DNA from: Aureobasidium sp. EXF-3400
Lineage: Eukaryota > Ascomycota > Dothideomycetes > Dothideales > Saccotheciaceae
Assembly (NCBI GenBank): GCA_024195585.1
Contig: SWBL01000028.1
Location: 62,001-126,000, forward strand
Direction of reading: 5' to 3'
Length of the DNA: 64,000 nt
Notes under the pieces: model-generated
The model's database searches: none
What the model saw: the letters and a program-made list of their open reading frames with translations, nothing else
What the model was told of the DNA's origin: nothing
Part shown: positions 34,373 to 45,305 of the stretch, in pieces
Position numbering within the stretch: position 1 is the first letter of the stretch
How the letters are laid out: each line of letters begins with the position of its first letter
Position numbers and translations under genes: made by a program

Positions 34373-34864
34373 ATGAGTGATAACGACGCAAAAATGGCTG
34401 CAAGCTCGTCCTCTCCAATGAGCATGCCAGCCCAAAGCCCCATCACTGAACCCACCACCAACCCCCACAACCACATTTCCCTCTCCAACAACAACAACAA
34501 CACAATCACATCACCAGGTCAACACTCCAACAAACGCAGCAGAGGACGACCACGCAAATACCACACCGATGCCGAGCGCGAAGAAGCCAAACGCCGGTAT
34601 CGCGAAAACCACAAGACTAAAGCTGCATGTTCTGGTGGTGTTGGAGCTGGAGCTGGTGGTACAGGAAGCAATGCGACATTGACTGCTGCTGCTGCGGCTG
34701 CGGCGGCGTCGTTTCAAGCCGATGGGGCTAAGCAGAGTGATGTGGATGAGTTGTGGGAGGTTGTGAGGTTGTTGCAGGATGAGGTTAGGGAGTTGAGGGA
34801 GCAGTTGGCAGAGAGGGATGCGGTGGCTGCTGCTCAAGCTGGGCAGAAGCGGAAGAAGGTTTGA
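34373..34864 (+). CDS. Small AT-hook / basic-region coiled-coil protein
   Basis: This is a single-exon frame of 163 residues with a clear ATG (CAAAATGAG). The N-terminal about 55 residues are Ser/Pro/Asn-rich with a poly-Asn run. Next is a basic DNA-contact region, KRSRGRPRKYHTDAEREEAK, containing an AT-hook core (RGRPRK) running into a charged helix (KRRYRENHKTK). After a Gly/Ala linker with a poly-Ala tract, the C-terminal part is a predicted coiled coil with regular hydrophobic spacing (VDELWEVVRLLQDEVRELRE). It ends with a basic KRKKV. The layout, basic region plus distant dimerising helix, suggests a small dimeric chromatin-binding protein. It is not a standard bZIP, because the basic region and coil are separated by a low-complexity linker of about 40 residues. 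Function unknown. Confidence 0.8.
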   Translation: MSDNDAKMAASSSSPMSMPAQSPITEPTTNPHNHISLSNNNNNTITSPGQHSNKRSRGRPRKYHTDAEREEAKRRYRENHKTKAACSGGVGAGAGGTGSNATLTAAAAAAAASFQADGAKQSDVDELWEVVRLLQDEVRELREQLAERDAVAAAQAGQKRKKV

Positions 34865-35622
34865 GATGCAGTCTGCTTTCTGTCTTCACGAAATCTAATA
34901 CGACGAACCGGCAAAGCACAAATGAGTAAGTCAAGAGCCTTGAGTTGTATGCCTCTGAAGACTCGATACTGATGTTTGGAAAATCACAGATCCTGAGCTT
35001 ATGGAAGAGCATAATCATTCTCGCTCTTTTACCACAAAACATCTTGCTGGGATGGCCATCGAAGCTTGGCTGTCAATTACTGTCACACAATCGCCCAAGG
35101 TTCATTCTGGTCATCTTATTCCCGGCCTTTGCTCAGATTTACCTCGCTACTGGACTCGCCACATTTGCTGCTACCATGCTTCTAAAGTTTCCTCTGCACC
35201 GTGTCACCTTTGGACCTGACATCTATTTACATGCTATTACACATTTGCTCTTCACGGATGGGATTCAGGAGCTCTGGGGTTGGGATTTGCAGTTTTCTTC
35301 GGAAGGACGGGCAGGGAGGTCTTTCATGATGCTTAAGGGCCTTGAGCTTTTCGCTGCTCGATCAAACACATATTGTTCTTGCCTCACCATTCAGTCTATC
35401 GTGCTTCGATGTTGGTTGCATACTCCGCTACCCATCGCCCCAAAACAGAGTCACACGAAGCGATCGAGAAGAGGATGTGATGCGTAAAATTGATGATCTG
35501 ATTTTTGGGTCCTGCCCTATATCTAAAATCTATACTCATGTATCAAGCACAAGAACTGGATCGGACCCCATATCCCAAACAATGCCTTACACAAATCTCA
35601 AACAATCATATCTAAAGACCTC
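34865..35622. other. Convergent 3' intergenic region
   Basis: These 758 bp lie between two convergent stops. One frame at 34945-35487 is open for 180 codons on the + strand but begins at a non-ATG codon and shows no domain. No gene called and no repeat seen. Confidence 0.4.
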
Positions 35623-36831
35623 CTAGCACTTTGTGTTCGAGCTAGCAAGGCTCTTGAGAACAGACTGGTAGTGCTGTCCAGTAGCAGTAAGCTGCGGCGG
35701 CCAAGAACTAGTCATCAGGTTCCAAACACCAGGCACTCCCTCGCCATTGTTCGCACCATAAGCAATAACCTGATCGTTGCCTTCAAAGTACTTGACCATA
35801 CCATCAATGAAAGCGTTAACGGTAGCTTGGTCACCACAAGAACTCCAGTTTTGGTCGTTGACGCAGGTGAACTCGCTGACCCAGACTGGCTTGCCGAACT
35901 TGCTGGCGTAGTACTCGACTACTTTGATGCCCTCAGCGACAGTGGGCTTGTTGACGTGGATGCTGGTGATGTCCCAGGTGACGCCTTGAGCAGCGAAGTT
36001 GGTGAGCCAGGACTGATCGAGTTGAGTGCACATTGGTGGTGAGCCGAGTGCGATACCGCGGTTGCGGAGGGGTTTGATCAACTCATTCCATTTCTGCACA
36101 CCAACATTGACGTCGGTGATGTGGCTGGAAGAAGGGCAGTCGCAGTCTGGCTCGTAGAAGCCGAAGAAAACGTCGGGGTGTGTTTCGCCGCTTGTCACGT
36201 ACTCGGTGAAGTTGCCGAGACGCCATTTGTCGACTGGGCCGTCGGGGTTGTTGGTCAGGCATTGATCGCCCTTGCCCCAGAGCATGGGTGCGCCGACTAC
36301 TGTGTGAGACGAAGCGTTGATGTTGGGAGCAACTGGTTCGTAGTTGCTATACCATGAAATGTAGGGTACCCATTGCTGGTTGAAGAGGTCGAGAGTTTCG
36401 ATACCGGGATAGCCAGAAAGTCCAGCCTTGAAGGCAAGGCTCATGGTTGAAGAAGTCGGAGATGCCGCCTTGGTGGAAGAAGAGCTCTTCGAGACTGGCT
36501 TGGTCGAGCTGCTAGCGGCTTTGGTGGAAGATGAGACCTTTGATGAGACCTTTGAGGAAGACTTTGAGCTTGAGCTGACTTTCGAGGACGACTTCGAGCT
36601 GACCTTCGAAGAAGACTTTGAGCTCACCTTGGATGAGCTGGTGGCGGGTTTTGAAGAGGTCTTGAAGGAAGATGTGGTGGCTTTGGTTGATGTCTTGACA
36701 GTAACTGTGCTGGCTTTGCTGCTGCTTTGAACAGCCTGGTGGCGTTGAAGACCGAAACCATGACCTCCATGCGCCGCAGTAGAGCCTAGAGAGGCTAGAG
36801 AGAAGGCAGATAGAAGGATAGTGCTTTTCAT
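35623..36831 (-). CDS. Secreted glycoside hydrolase, GH128/Asl1-like, with Ser/Lys-rich linker
   Basis: This is a single-exon frame of 402 residues. I start at ATG 36831 because MKSTILLSAFSLASLGSTAA is a textbook signal peptide; the frame is open further upstream but no better start exists. After cleavage comes HGGHGFGLQRH and a long S/T/K-rich linker (about 47-125, built on SSKV/SSSK), likely O-mannosylated. The catalytic domain begins near 138 (SLAFKAGLSGYPGIETLDLF). It carries FFGFYEPDCDC (Glu, probable acid/base) and GKPVWVSEFTC (Glu, probable nucleophile), the pair expected of the glycosyl-hydrolase core family that includes Asl1 and GH128 beta-1,3-glucanases. Its likely place is the cell wall. 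Paired Cys residues suggest disulfides. A TATA-like element lies about 70 bp upstream. The substrate is inferred from family, not shown. Confidence 0.9.
   Translation of the reverse strand: MKSTILLSAFSLASLGSTAAHGGHGFGLQRHQAVQSSSKASTVTVKTSTKATTSSFKTSSKPATSSSKVSSKSSSKVSSKSSSKVSSSSKSSSKVSSKVSSSTKAASSSTKPVSKSSSSTKAASPTSSTMSLAFKAGLSGYPGIETLDLFNQQWVPYISWYSNYEPVAPNINASSHTVVGAPMLWGKGDQCLTNNPDGPVDKWRLGNFTEYVTSGETHPDVFFGFYEPDCDCPSSSHITDVNVGVQKWNELIKPLRNRGIALGSPPMCTQLDQSWLTNFAAQGVTWDITSIHVNKPTVAEGIKVVEYYASKFGKPVWVSEFTCVNDQNWSSCGDQATVNAFIDGMVKYFEGNDQVIAYGANNGEGVPGVWNLMTSSWPPQLTATGQHYQSVLKSLASSNTKC
36470..36690 (-). repeat. Coding low-complexity repeat, SSK/SSKV units
   Basis: Within the GH128-like gene the sequence repeats triplets for Ser and Lys with occasional Val, Thr and Ala, visible as repeating (G/C)AAG-AAG-ACT-TTG-type words on the + strand. 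Such tracts expand and contract easily, so length variation between strains is expected. Confidence 0.75.
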
Positions 36832-37939
36832 CTTGAATATTTGAAAGTAAGGAAGGAAAGAGTGACAAGAGACTTGCTCAGACGAAGAATTATCAAGGGT
36901 ATATAAGGAACCTGCACGAAAGAGAGACGTGAGGAATAAGATGAAATAAGGAAAGGACAATGACAAAGAGATGGATCATTTTGACTGATAGACGTGGAGG
37001 CTGAAAACGTCTCTCCCTCCCTTACAGGCGCCGACTTACGTTCTGGTCAAGTCCAACGTTGAAGTCCCCCAGCTACCGCCGAACGGCGCGTTGCCACTAC
37101 GACCCGTCTTGTTTCAGAGAACGTGGAGAGTATGCAGGGAGGAAAAAGTGAAAGGTACCAACACAGGGTATACAGGTACGTGGATGCAGGAGACTCCACC
37201 ATTTTGAAGGCAAAGCGCCGAAGTGTTGAAAAGGTTACGTGGACAAGGCACATCGCCCCGGGCTGGCAACTACAATACCTCGATCTCCGTTTGCGAGAAC
37301 TCTGGTTGATCAGCCGCAAATCTGGAGAGATGATTCTGGGCCAGGTCTTGAATCTTAAGACATCAATAAAGGTACGTATGTAGGTCGTTGATCGACATTG
37401 GTATGCCATGTGGTTGTGTGCTTGAGAGCGGATGCAGGGTCGTTTTTCAGCGGGTAGGCAGGTACGAATATGTACCTCTCTCTAGCGAAAGAGATAAGAA
37501 AAACGGGTGAGGCGTCTTTAGTCCGTTCAACCGAGGAGAGATCTGGTCTTTAGCATTTTCGGAAGCTGCGTCAGTTCCGAAGTTGCAACTACTGGTTTGC
37601 AATTTGGAGGGAGGTCGTCTTGCATGTAAGATTGTCCATGAAGATGGCAGTCGAGAGACCAGGAAAGATCGTATCCGAGAGTTGAAGGAAGGAGCGCCCA
37701 GCCAGAAGTCTTCTGCTCCAAAAAGTGGTCAGTGCTTAACCTATGTCATAATCACAAGCCATTTCGAAATCAAGAGTTCGCGAGTTTCCAATATTCCACC
37801 ACTTCACCGCAACAAAACCAAAGAAACATCTCAACAAAGGGCTTACGTCGACTCAGTTTATCCGTATCGATACTGATCAATCAACTTCGCATCTGGCAAC
37901 TTCATCACCTCGATCTACTATTTCCACGCGACCGTAAGC
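36832..37939. promoter_or_regulatory. Divergent intergenic region GH128-like / MDR
   Basis: These 1,108 bp lie between divergent starts. Apart from the TATA-like element noted separately, only short chance frames are present, and no repeat was recognised. Confidence 0.4.
36900..36905 (-). promoter_or_regulatory. TATA-like element of the GH128-like gene
   Basis: TATATA (reading CCTTATATACCC on the minus strand) lies about 70 bp upstream of the ATG at 36831. Sequence match only. Confidence 0.4.
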
Positions 37940-38962
37940 ATGGCCGCGACGATCCCCTCCACGATGAGAGCATCTCAATGGACCACCATCAAGGGCACCA
38001 TCGAGAAGAGTCTCGAGCTCAACAACAACGCAGCCTTGCCTAAATCTGCAAACTCGCTCGGCAAGGACCAAACTCTTGTCAAGGTCCACTATGCTGCTCT
38101 CAACCCAGTCGACTACAAATTGCCTGAAGCTCCCATTGTTGGCCAGATGGCCATTTCCAAGCCAGCATCGCCGTGTATGGACTTTGCCGGTGTGGTTGTC
38201 AAGACCACGAGAAGCGATTTGAAGCCCGGCCAAGCTGTCTTTGGTAAGACGGAACCCCCTCTCTTCGGTGCTATGGCCGAGTACCTGGTCGCTGGCCGTG
38301 ACGGAACCATCGCTCTCCCCGAAGGTGTGAAGCCTGAGGAAGCTGCCTGTGTCGGTGTCGCGGGTTTGACTGCCTACCAATGCATTGTTCCCAACGTCAA
38401 GTCTGGTGACAAGATCTTCATCAACGGTGGTTCAGGAGGTACTGGCTCTTTCGGTATCCAGATGGCCAAAGCCATGGGCTGTGAGGTCACAACTACATGC
38501 TCTGGACCGAACGTGGAACTCTGCAAAAGCCTCGGCGCCGATGAAGTCATTGACTATCGTACTGAAGACGCTCTGGAGGTTTGCACTCGCGCTGGCAAGC
38601 GCTTCGACCTTATCGTCGACTTTGTCGGCTCGCCAGAACTGTACTGGCAGGCTCACTACTTCACCAAGCCGACCACGAAAGTTGTCAACGTCGGAGCTAC
38701 CATGACCATGGACTTCTTCCGCCGTCTGTTGCCCATCTTCCTTCTGCCACGATTCTTGGGGGGTGGTTCGCTGAAGTACGAGTTCCTGACGTGTCACGCC
38801 AAAGAGGACGACTTCAAGCAGATTGGACAATGGATGGCTGAAGGCAAGGTCAAGCCGGTCATTGCCGAAACATTCAGCCTTGAAGACGTACCTAAAGCAT
38901 TCGAAACGCTCAAGACAGGCCGCGTTCGTGGCAAATTGATTGTCAAGGTCTCGAACGAGTAA
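37940..38962 (+). CDS. Zinc-free MDR-superfamily oxidoreductase (quinone/enoyl-reductase-like)
   Basis: This is a single-exon frame of 340 residues from ATG 37940. The N-terminal GroES-like part has LVKVHYAALNPVDYKLPE and PCMDFAGVVV. It lacks the Cys/His zinc ligands of true alcohol dehydrogenases, placing it with the quinone-oxidoreductase/enoyl-reductase branch. GVAGLTAYQ precedes the Rossmann nucleotide site INGGSGGTGSFGIQMAKAMG (about 153-172), and a basic/Ser pattern after beta-2 (TTTCSGPN) suggests NADPH. The C-terminal AFETLKTGRVRGKLIVKV is typical of the superfamily. It probably reduces an activated C=C or quinone, possibly in detoxification; the substrate cannot be told. No targeting signal is obvious. 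Some family members sit in secondary-metabolite clusters, but no PKS or NRPS is present here. Confidence 0.9.
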   Translation: MAATIPSTMRASQWTTIKGTIEKSLELNNNAALPKSANSLGKDQTLVKVHYAALNPVDYKLPEAPIVGQMAISKPASPCMDFAGVVVKTTRSDLKPGQAVFGKTEPPLFGAMAEYLVAGRDGTIALPEGVKPEEAACVGVAGLTAYQCIVPNVKSGDKIFINGGSGGTGSFGIQMAKAMGCEVTTTCSGPNVELCKSLGADEVIDYRTEDALEVCTRAGKRFDLIVDFVGSPELYWQAHYFTKPTTKVVNVGATMTMDFFRRLLPIFLLPRFLGGGSLKYEFLTCHAKEDDFKQIGQWMAEGKVKPVIAETFSLEDVPKAFETLKTGRVRGKLIVKVSNE

Positions 38963-40077
38963 GATGTGGCTAAGAATTCACGAGTATGGTTACGTTGCCG
39001 TTTGTGGAATATCATAACTCTCCAGTCCTGCATTAATTGTATAATACTCTTCTTACACTTCAGTCGCTGCGTACGGATGGAATTGATCGAGCACTGCCGG
39101 TTTTGTGAAAATGTGATGGTATTTTCTAGAAAAGATGACCGCCTACGATGATTGGTGGTGGCACGAGCGGGGCACGAATCAACCAAGGGAGCCGCGTCGC
39201 GGGATCGCTCTTTCATTCGCGCAACATCCTCAGGCGGTCGTCAAAAAGGCCGCCTGGCCTTGCGAGAAGTGCTCGTTAATCAGGGAACAAGCATTCAAAT
39301 CTGTCTCGGGGTATGGGTTTGAGTGTCTCTTTGGTCCACCCAGCCGTTCTCATGCACCCCCGGTCACGCTGCGTTGGCATTTGGACCGATCATGCACCTC
39401 GCTGTTTCTGATGCTCCTGCCATGTCACAGCCGTCCTCTCAAATGCGTTACCAGAAATCTTGCAACAGGAATGCTTGATCTCGGAGTGCCTTGATAGGCT
39501 ACATAACTCATGCATGCCACGCCACTTGTCCGGGGCATAAGAGCTCGTGATGCAAGCTCTCGCCCTGACACCCACACTTCAGCACCGAAAGCTGACGATT
39601 CGAGCTTCTCACTGATGCTCCCATCCTTCCTTCTTTTGTATCGCTGTGGTCAGCAATTGACAACGCTGTGACCGGTGTTACGAAATTTATCAGCACACCT
39701 CAATCACCTTGTTGCTACATGGCATCGCGTTGATCAAGAAGGCATTTGATCCTTCGAAGTTCTCTGTCTATTTCCTTCGTGCGTATGCGACTCGTTCGGA
39801 CACTTCTTTCTACTCCACAACCAATCGGCAGCTTGCATCAACTTTGTACTAATCACAAGCTGCTGTTGAATGAGCTGGCATCTGTCCACGATACAACGGC
39901 GGCTAACCATTCTACATTATAGCGGTGTCGTCGCTTCTTGCCAACTGCGATATCCCCCATCACTCAGACTCTCTGTCCACGAAACAGCGACATGTTCCAA
40001 TGTTCGAGTAGGTTTCTACTGCCATTGTTTCCAACGCTCACCATTAGACTGGTGTCATAACAACACAGGTCACTATC
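38963..40077. other. Intergenic
   Basis: These 1,115 bp lie between two + strand genes. There are short frames only, and a leader intron just before 40078 is possible (CACAG/GTCACT context). No repeat or RNA gene recognised. Confidence 0.4.
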
Positions 40078-43000
40078 ATGGAGCAACAAGGAACCCTACC
40101 GCGGACTACCTTGGCCGAGTTATCTTACCTAAGGCGTCTGCAGAAGTATCAAAAGCGTAAAAGCGACTACATTGACCACCGGTTACACTGGCTCGAAACA
40201 TCATGCGAAGTCAGGAACCGAATTGCCCAAAGCGCAAAGGAACTACGAAACGAACTTACTGAGTCAATTCAATCCGGAGACCGGAACAAGTTCTCGTTGC
40301 TTCTCAGCACCTTCCAAACACTCAATCAGGCTTGTGATGAGTGGGACACGCAGTCGCCTGTCCCGGAAATCTTGAGCAACCATTCACCGGACTACCGAAA
40401 TGGTTCCTTCATGGACGGTGTGTCACCAGACACTCGAGAAACTTTACTGACTTTTCTATCTCGCGTCTCTTTTGCTCCCTCCTTCTTACTGGATCGATTG
40501 TTAGACCTCCCGGATCATGTGTTCGCAACTCTGTCCGAGCCATATTCCCACAGTCTGCCCGGAAACACGAGCTTTGAGAATCAGTTCAGGAGACCGTCAG
40601 ATAGGACCGAGTATGAAAGTCTCAGAAAGTTTCTCGATTTCTCCCGGTCCGATGTCCTTGGTCTTCTTCTCAAATTGGTCCCTACGAGTGATCATATCCA
40701 TGACGGACCATCATCAAACACTTGGGGAGTTATCTGTGCTGGGTTGTTGTCTCATCAGAAGTCCGGGAGCGATAAGTTTGTCATCACCGTCATGAATGCG
40801 CACCTTGATCAGCTAGATAGGACAGCCCATCATCACTTAGAAAACTGGCTCTTGGAAACACTCAGAGATGGAAACTTCATATTGTCTCAAGCAGACAGAC
40901 GATCCTTCCGGAACAAAAGCCAGTCTTCCTCTACGTATCCTAACGAAGATCCAAAGGCTGTTGATGACTTCTTCTCTACGGCCATCGAGAAACTGCTGTC
41001 TATTCTCAAGGAGAACAAGCTAACGAAGGTTATCCCTTCACGTGTCTTAGATCTAGGCAAGGCCATCGTGGCAAGACTGGACCCTTCCTCTCAACAGCAA
41101 CGAGCAGCGCCGTACTTCCTATGTACACGCTGGCTTTTTGCGTCTTATCTGTCATCACTGATAACGAGTCCAGAGGTGAGTTCTGTGAGCCGAAGCTATG
41201 CCAAAGTCTTTTCTCATGTATACATAGAGCTATGGCATGTTGCTCTCGCATCATATTTCTTCGAGTGCGAGACAGCGAATATTACACGAATTGGCACATC
41301 GTGCACGACAGATCATGGAGGGAGTAGCCTACTCATGGTATGTGAAATCCACCCTTCATGCACGTCGATCTTATGTGTTACAGGAAACAAACATCTCCTA
41401 TCATGCCCAACCTTGTTGCAGAGGTCGAAAGTGTCGTAGGACTCTTCCGAATTGATCCGTCTGAGGCCAGGACTGTACCAGATTCCCAAGGACCGGTCTT
41501 TGAGATCACAGATGGCATTAGTGACCAAAACAGGCAGATCACCGTGTGCGCTTCGGAAATGATGAACGCAATTCGTGCTCTCTATCCTGAGGTTTGTGGA
41601 GATCTTCACAATGGCTACATCCCACGTGGCTCCACACTGAGGTCTTCAGCATCTTCCATCTCTGGATTGTCTCTCTTCCGGACTATGTCTCCTCCGGAAC
41701 CTCCGTCCCCGAGGAATGATCGTTGTGCTGCTGACCCGGATGTGTTTACAAATGTAGGAAGTCCTCTTCCTGGTTCCCTCCCAGTGGAAATCACCTCGGA
41801 TCATGGATATATGTCTACCGAAGGTTCATTTGGCCACAGACTCAGAGAGGTTTGCATTGAGTTGGCTATATCCGCCGGCTGTAGTTCAGATGCAGGAAGC
41901 TGTGACCTATTCTCTGAGTCATGGGCAAGTCTGGAAATGTGTTTTGATCGTGGTACAACTACCTGGATCCATCGTGCAACTTCTGGTGGCTGTTGCCTTC
42001 CTGATATGACCGGATCCAATGTAAAGCCTCACGCGGAACAACACGTTGATCCCTACACCTTCGACTTCATCAGCACTGGTATACAAACCCTCTTGGATGG
42101 ACCCTCCTCTGCAACAACTGCAAAAGTATCACCTCCTCAGGATGTCAAGTCGCTACATGCTTCGTTGATAAATCAGTTCGAAAGCGCAAGAGCGAACTCG
42201 TATCACCAAGGGGACTTCGCCAAGGCACATTTGTTCTTCCGGTTGGCCAAAGCAACTACCTCAAACTCCCCTGAGTCAACGTCATTGATACTCCAAGCTA
42301 TTGCAACCGATCTCCGTCACTCTATTGACACTTGCCGTCTCAAAGCCAAACATGGAGAAGCTCGTATTGAGAAACTAAACGATAGGGTTGACTCACAACA
42401 GGCTGAATTACGGTCGATATCATACATCAACGATCGACTACGAGAGAAGATGTGGTACACTGCAGATATCCAGCGAGCAGGCCACTATGAAGAGTTACGC
42501 AAGGTGGTGACGGCGTTGCGTGTCATGGCATCGTCGACTCGCCCAAAGCCAGACAAGAAGAAACCTCTTCTCAGGCATCGAAGTGCATCAAAATCTTTGA
42601 ACCACAGCATACAACTGAAGGCCGAAGCCGCAACACTCGAACTCTTGTCCGTACCAGTAGAGAAGGGTGGCACGAATAAGCTTAGCGATGTTCAAATAGA
42701 TATGACTTTACGCTGGATGGAGACGCGCGGCGTAGAGAGGGTTTGCAGAGCCGAAGAAAGAATACATCGCTTCTGCTCTGAGCTCACCAAATGTTTAGAC
42801 TACTTCGTGGGTCATAGCATTGCTGACAACCCAATATTGTGGTCGAGCCAGCTGTTCCAGAATCAGAGACCATTGTCTGGCTGTACTAACAGCAGAATCG
42901 GCACACCAAACTCTGACTCAAGCGCATTAGCACAGCTTCGATCAATGTACGACCACAAGGTGTCCGCGCCATACGAGGCTCATATGTCGACCCAATGGGG

Positions 43001-44306
43001 TCGATCTATCACTCCATCTCGAATCGCGATGCACTCTAACCTCGCTGCGAGAAGCATCAGTCCAAAGTCCACTCAGCATGATTACTTTGGTTGCCGGAGC
43101 CCTACACTCACTCACAAGTCATCTGGTACGCTATGGTCTACTTTCAGTCCAGGGCCACAATCTCCATCCAGTGCTACCAGCTATCCATCACGAGCTTTGT
43201 CGCCAATGTCGACTGGACGACCGTTGTCTCGCCACTCTTGCTTGCAGCAGAGTCAAGCTGCTTTCCTGGACGAACTGAAGCAAAACTTGACTAGCTTACT
43301 GCTGAGCGACTTCCACGATCTCTTTCGGTCGGGTAGTGAAACGGACAAGGCTATGCGTAAGATACTCAAGCTCAGGTTGCCAGCCAGGAACCAGCTGCCA
43401 GAGTCTATGGATTACAAGCATGATGAAACTCGATCATCGTTCGATTTCGATGAGGTATTCCGCATGCTCCTGAGACGTTTCGAGCTACAAGCAAGTCCCT
43501 ACGTCAAACTCGATATTCTTCTTGAGCTCCAGTCCATGCTCAAAGCGCATCGCGCGGACTGCGGACTGGAGGACCGCCCTAGGACTCCGCAACCCGACAC
43601 TGTCATTCACCGTGGGCTCGATCTCAGAATCGACACTTCGCACGCTCCACGAACGTCCAGAGGTCATGACAGCACTATACTCAGCTTCCGTCAACTATTC
43701 CAAGACCTTCAGCTACGACCAAAGACACTGTTCCGCGATTTGCAATACATATCCTCATTGGTACCTGTCAATGTACTGGACAGCACACCCCGAGGGCGCG
43801 CCTTCTGGAACGCCACCATCGCCGCCCTCGACCTCAAAGAAGAAAACTGCATAAGCATGATCGAAACCGCCGACCAGATAATCCAACACCATACCTTCAC
43901 CAGAGGCCACTCACATGTAGCTTCCGTCTTACAGGCCAAACGCGATGCCACTGCCTTTTCGCCCCCTACACCCCAACCAAGCGATCCCAGTATTGCCGAC
44001 TTGACTATGTCGGACGCAGCAACATTGCTCCAACTCACAGCAAAAGAAGGCATTCCCGCTGCCCAACGTGAGCTTGCTACCCTCTACTTGACCCATCCAG
44101 ATTTGCTTGGGATTTGTATCAGCCCGTTTTCGAAGGTCAAGGATGTGTTTAAGGATTTGGACAAGGATGCTGAGGGGATCAGCGAGAAATATGATCCGAT
44201 GGCTATGGCTGTTGCGCGACATTGGATGGAGTTGAGTGCGAAAGGTGGGGATGGGCCTGCAGCCATGTATTTGAGGGACAAGCATGAGCTAAATATGATA
44301 CCCTGA
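40078..44306 (+). CDS. Large fungus-specific protein with Sel1-like C-terminus, unknown function
   Basis: Three exons are modelled: 40078-41175, 41228-41337 and 41384-44306. Introns are 52 bp (GTGAGT...TAG, phase 0) and 46 bp (GTATGT...CAG, phase 2), giving 1376 residues. Splicing rejoins SLITSPE-SYGMLLSHH and VAYSW-KQTSPIMPNLV. The N-terminus is a charged helix (LSYLRRLQKYQKRKSDYID). Helical blocks follow (LLDRLLDLPDHVF; PYFLCTRWLFASYLSSL; ARQRILHELAHRARQIM) that look like one alpha-helical domain, possibly related to GTPase-regulator folds, which I cannot confirm. The middle is Ser-rich. The end (ATLLQLTAKEGIPAAQRELA; ARHWMELSAKGGDGPAAMYL) resembles Sel1-type repeats. I recall similar proteins as uncharacterised in many Pezizomycotina. 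Gene and exon structure are confident; function is not. Confidence 0.82.
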
Positions 44307-44492
44307 GGATGGACTCAAGGGAGGCTTCTTGGGACACAGTCATGATGGTGGTGGTGGTACAGTACATAAAGCGATGGATTGCTGGTCGATACATCGCTGT
44401 TGATGTTCTTCTTGGTTATCTACAGTAAGTCCAATGCTACAAGTAAACTTCCTTTTTTACAATGATCGCTGATAGCTGACATCCATGGTCAC

Positions 44493-44514
44493 TAGATTAC
44501 TGGTAGATTACTGG
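44493..44514. repeat. Tandem 11-bp direct repeat
   Basis: TAGATTACTGG occurs twice in immediate succession, 44493-44503 and 44504-44514. Confidence 0.8.
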
Positions 44515-44918
44515 TTTCCGAGTTTCATCGTAACAAGCCGTATTTCTTCCAAAATCAGACATCCCAACGGCTCGTTCCTTCCCTGGATTTCTTGTCCACA
44601 CATTTGCGCCGCTTGTTCGTCGCTCCTTCTCGTTATCGTTATCACATTCCTGTAGAACTCGAAGGCTTGGGTGACCCTTCCTCGTCATTGTCATCTTCAC
44701 AAGTCTACTCGCCTTCCGCTGTGTCCTCAAAAAGATGTCTCTAGTCATTTCAAGATCGAATTAGGGCAGATACACCGTAGGAACAAGACACAAACAGTCG
44801 CAGGCGAGATCAGAGACTCTCTCTTGGATCATGCTGCCCTCTCTTCAATGCAGTCTCCAATGCGTCATGCTAAACGACGTTTGAAGAACCTTTCAAATAC
44901 AACTTCTTATATATCTTC

Positions 44919-44961
44919 ACTGTTACTCTTATGAAGAGAGACTCTACAATAATAACAGTGT
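44919..44961. repeat. Inverted repeat, 8-bp arms
   Basis: CACTGTTA (44919-44926) and its exact reverse complement TAACAGTG (44954-44961) flank a 27-bp spacer that contains the partner of a second, smaller inverted repeat (TCTTCA/TGAAGA). It could fold as a hairpin in RNA; significance unknown. Confidence 0.6.
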
Positions 44962-45305
44962 TATCGCGGTCCTCTTTATATATGTTGTATCGAGGATCAA
45001 CCATCTGACTATATCATAAAACATCTGAGAATCCGTGTTAACGGTGTCCAGCATTTGATATCTGAGACAGGCAGCACCATTTCTCACAGATATCATTCCA
45101 ACAAACACGAATACTCACGACAATGAGAATTCAGCTCTTCTTAAGCTCAATCAATGTGATTTGATCGATTCCAAACTCTAGAGCATGGGAGAAGGGAGCA
45201 GTGATTCTGACACCAGGGTCGCACCGTCAGCACTCGGTGTTGGGCGTGAAGATGGAGCTGAAGCTGGTCGCATCTTCTCGTCCTCATGCGAAAACCAACA
45301 ATGTG

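Larger units (their letters stand above)
44307..45305. other. Intergenic with small repeats
   Basis: This is a 999-bp spacer. It contains a perfect 11-bp direct repeat at 44493-44514 and an inverted repeat at 44919-44961 (both listed). No gene seen; C/T-rich sequence before 45306 may be the WD40 gene leader. Confidence 0.4.

Noticed and set aside
34945..35487. 180-codon + strand frame downstream of the AT-hook gene
   Set aside because: No ATG at its start, no domain, and it lies in a convergent 3' spacer; more likely chance.
37940..38962. Secondary-metabolite cluster around the MDR reductase, GH128-like enzyme and CYP505
   Set aside because: No polyketide synthase, NRPS, terpene cyclase or cluster transporter is present; the P450 is of the fatty-acid type and 16 kb away.
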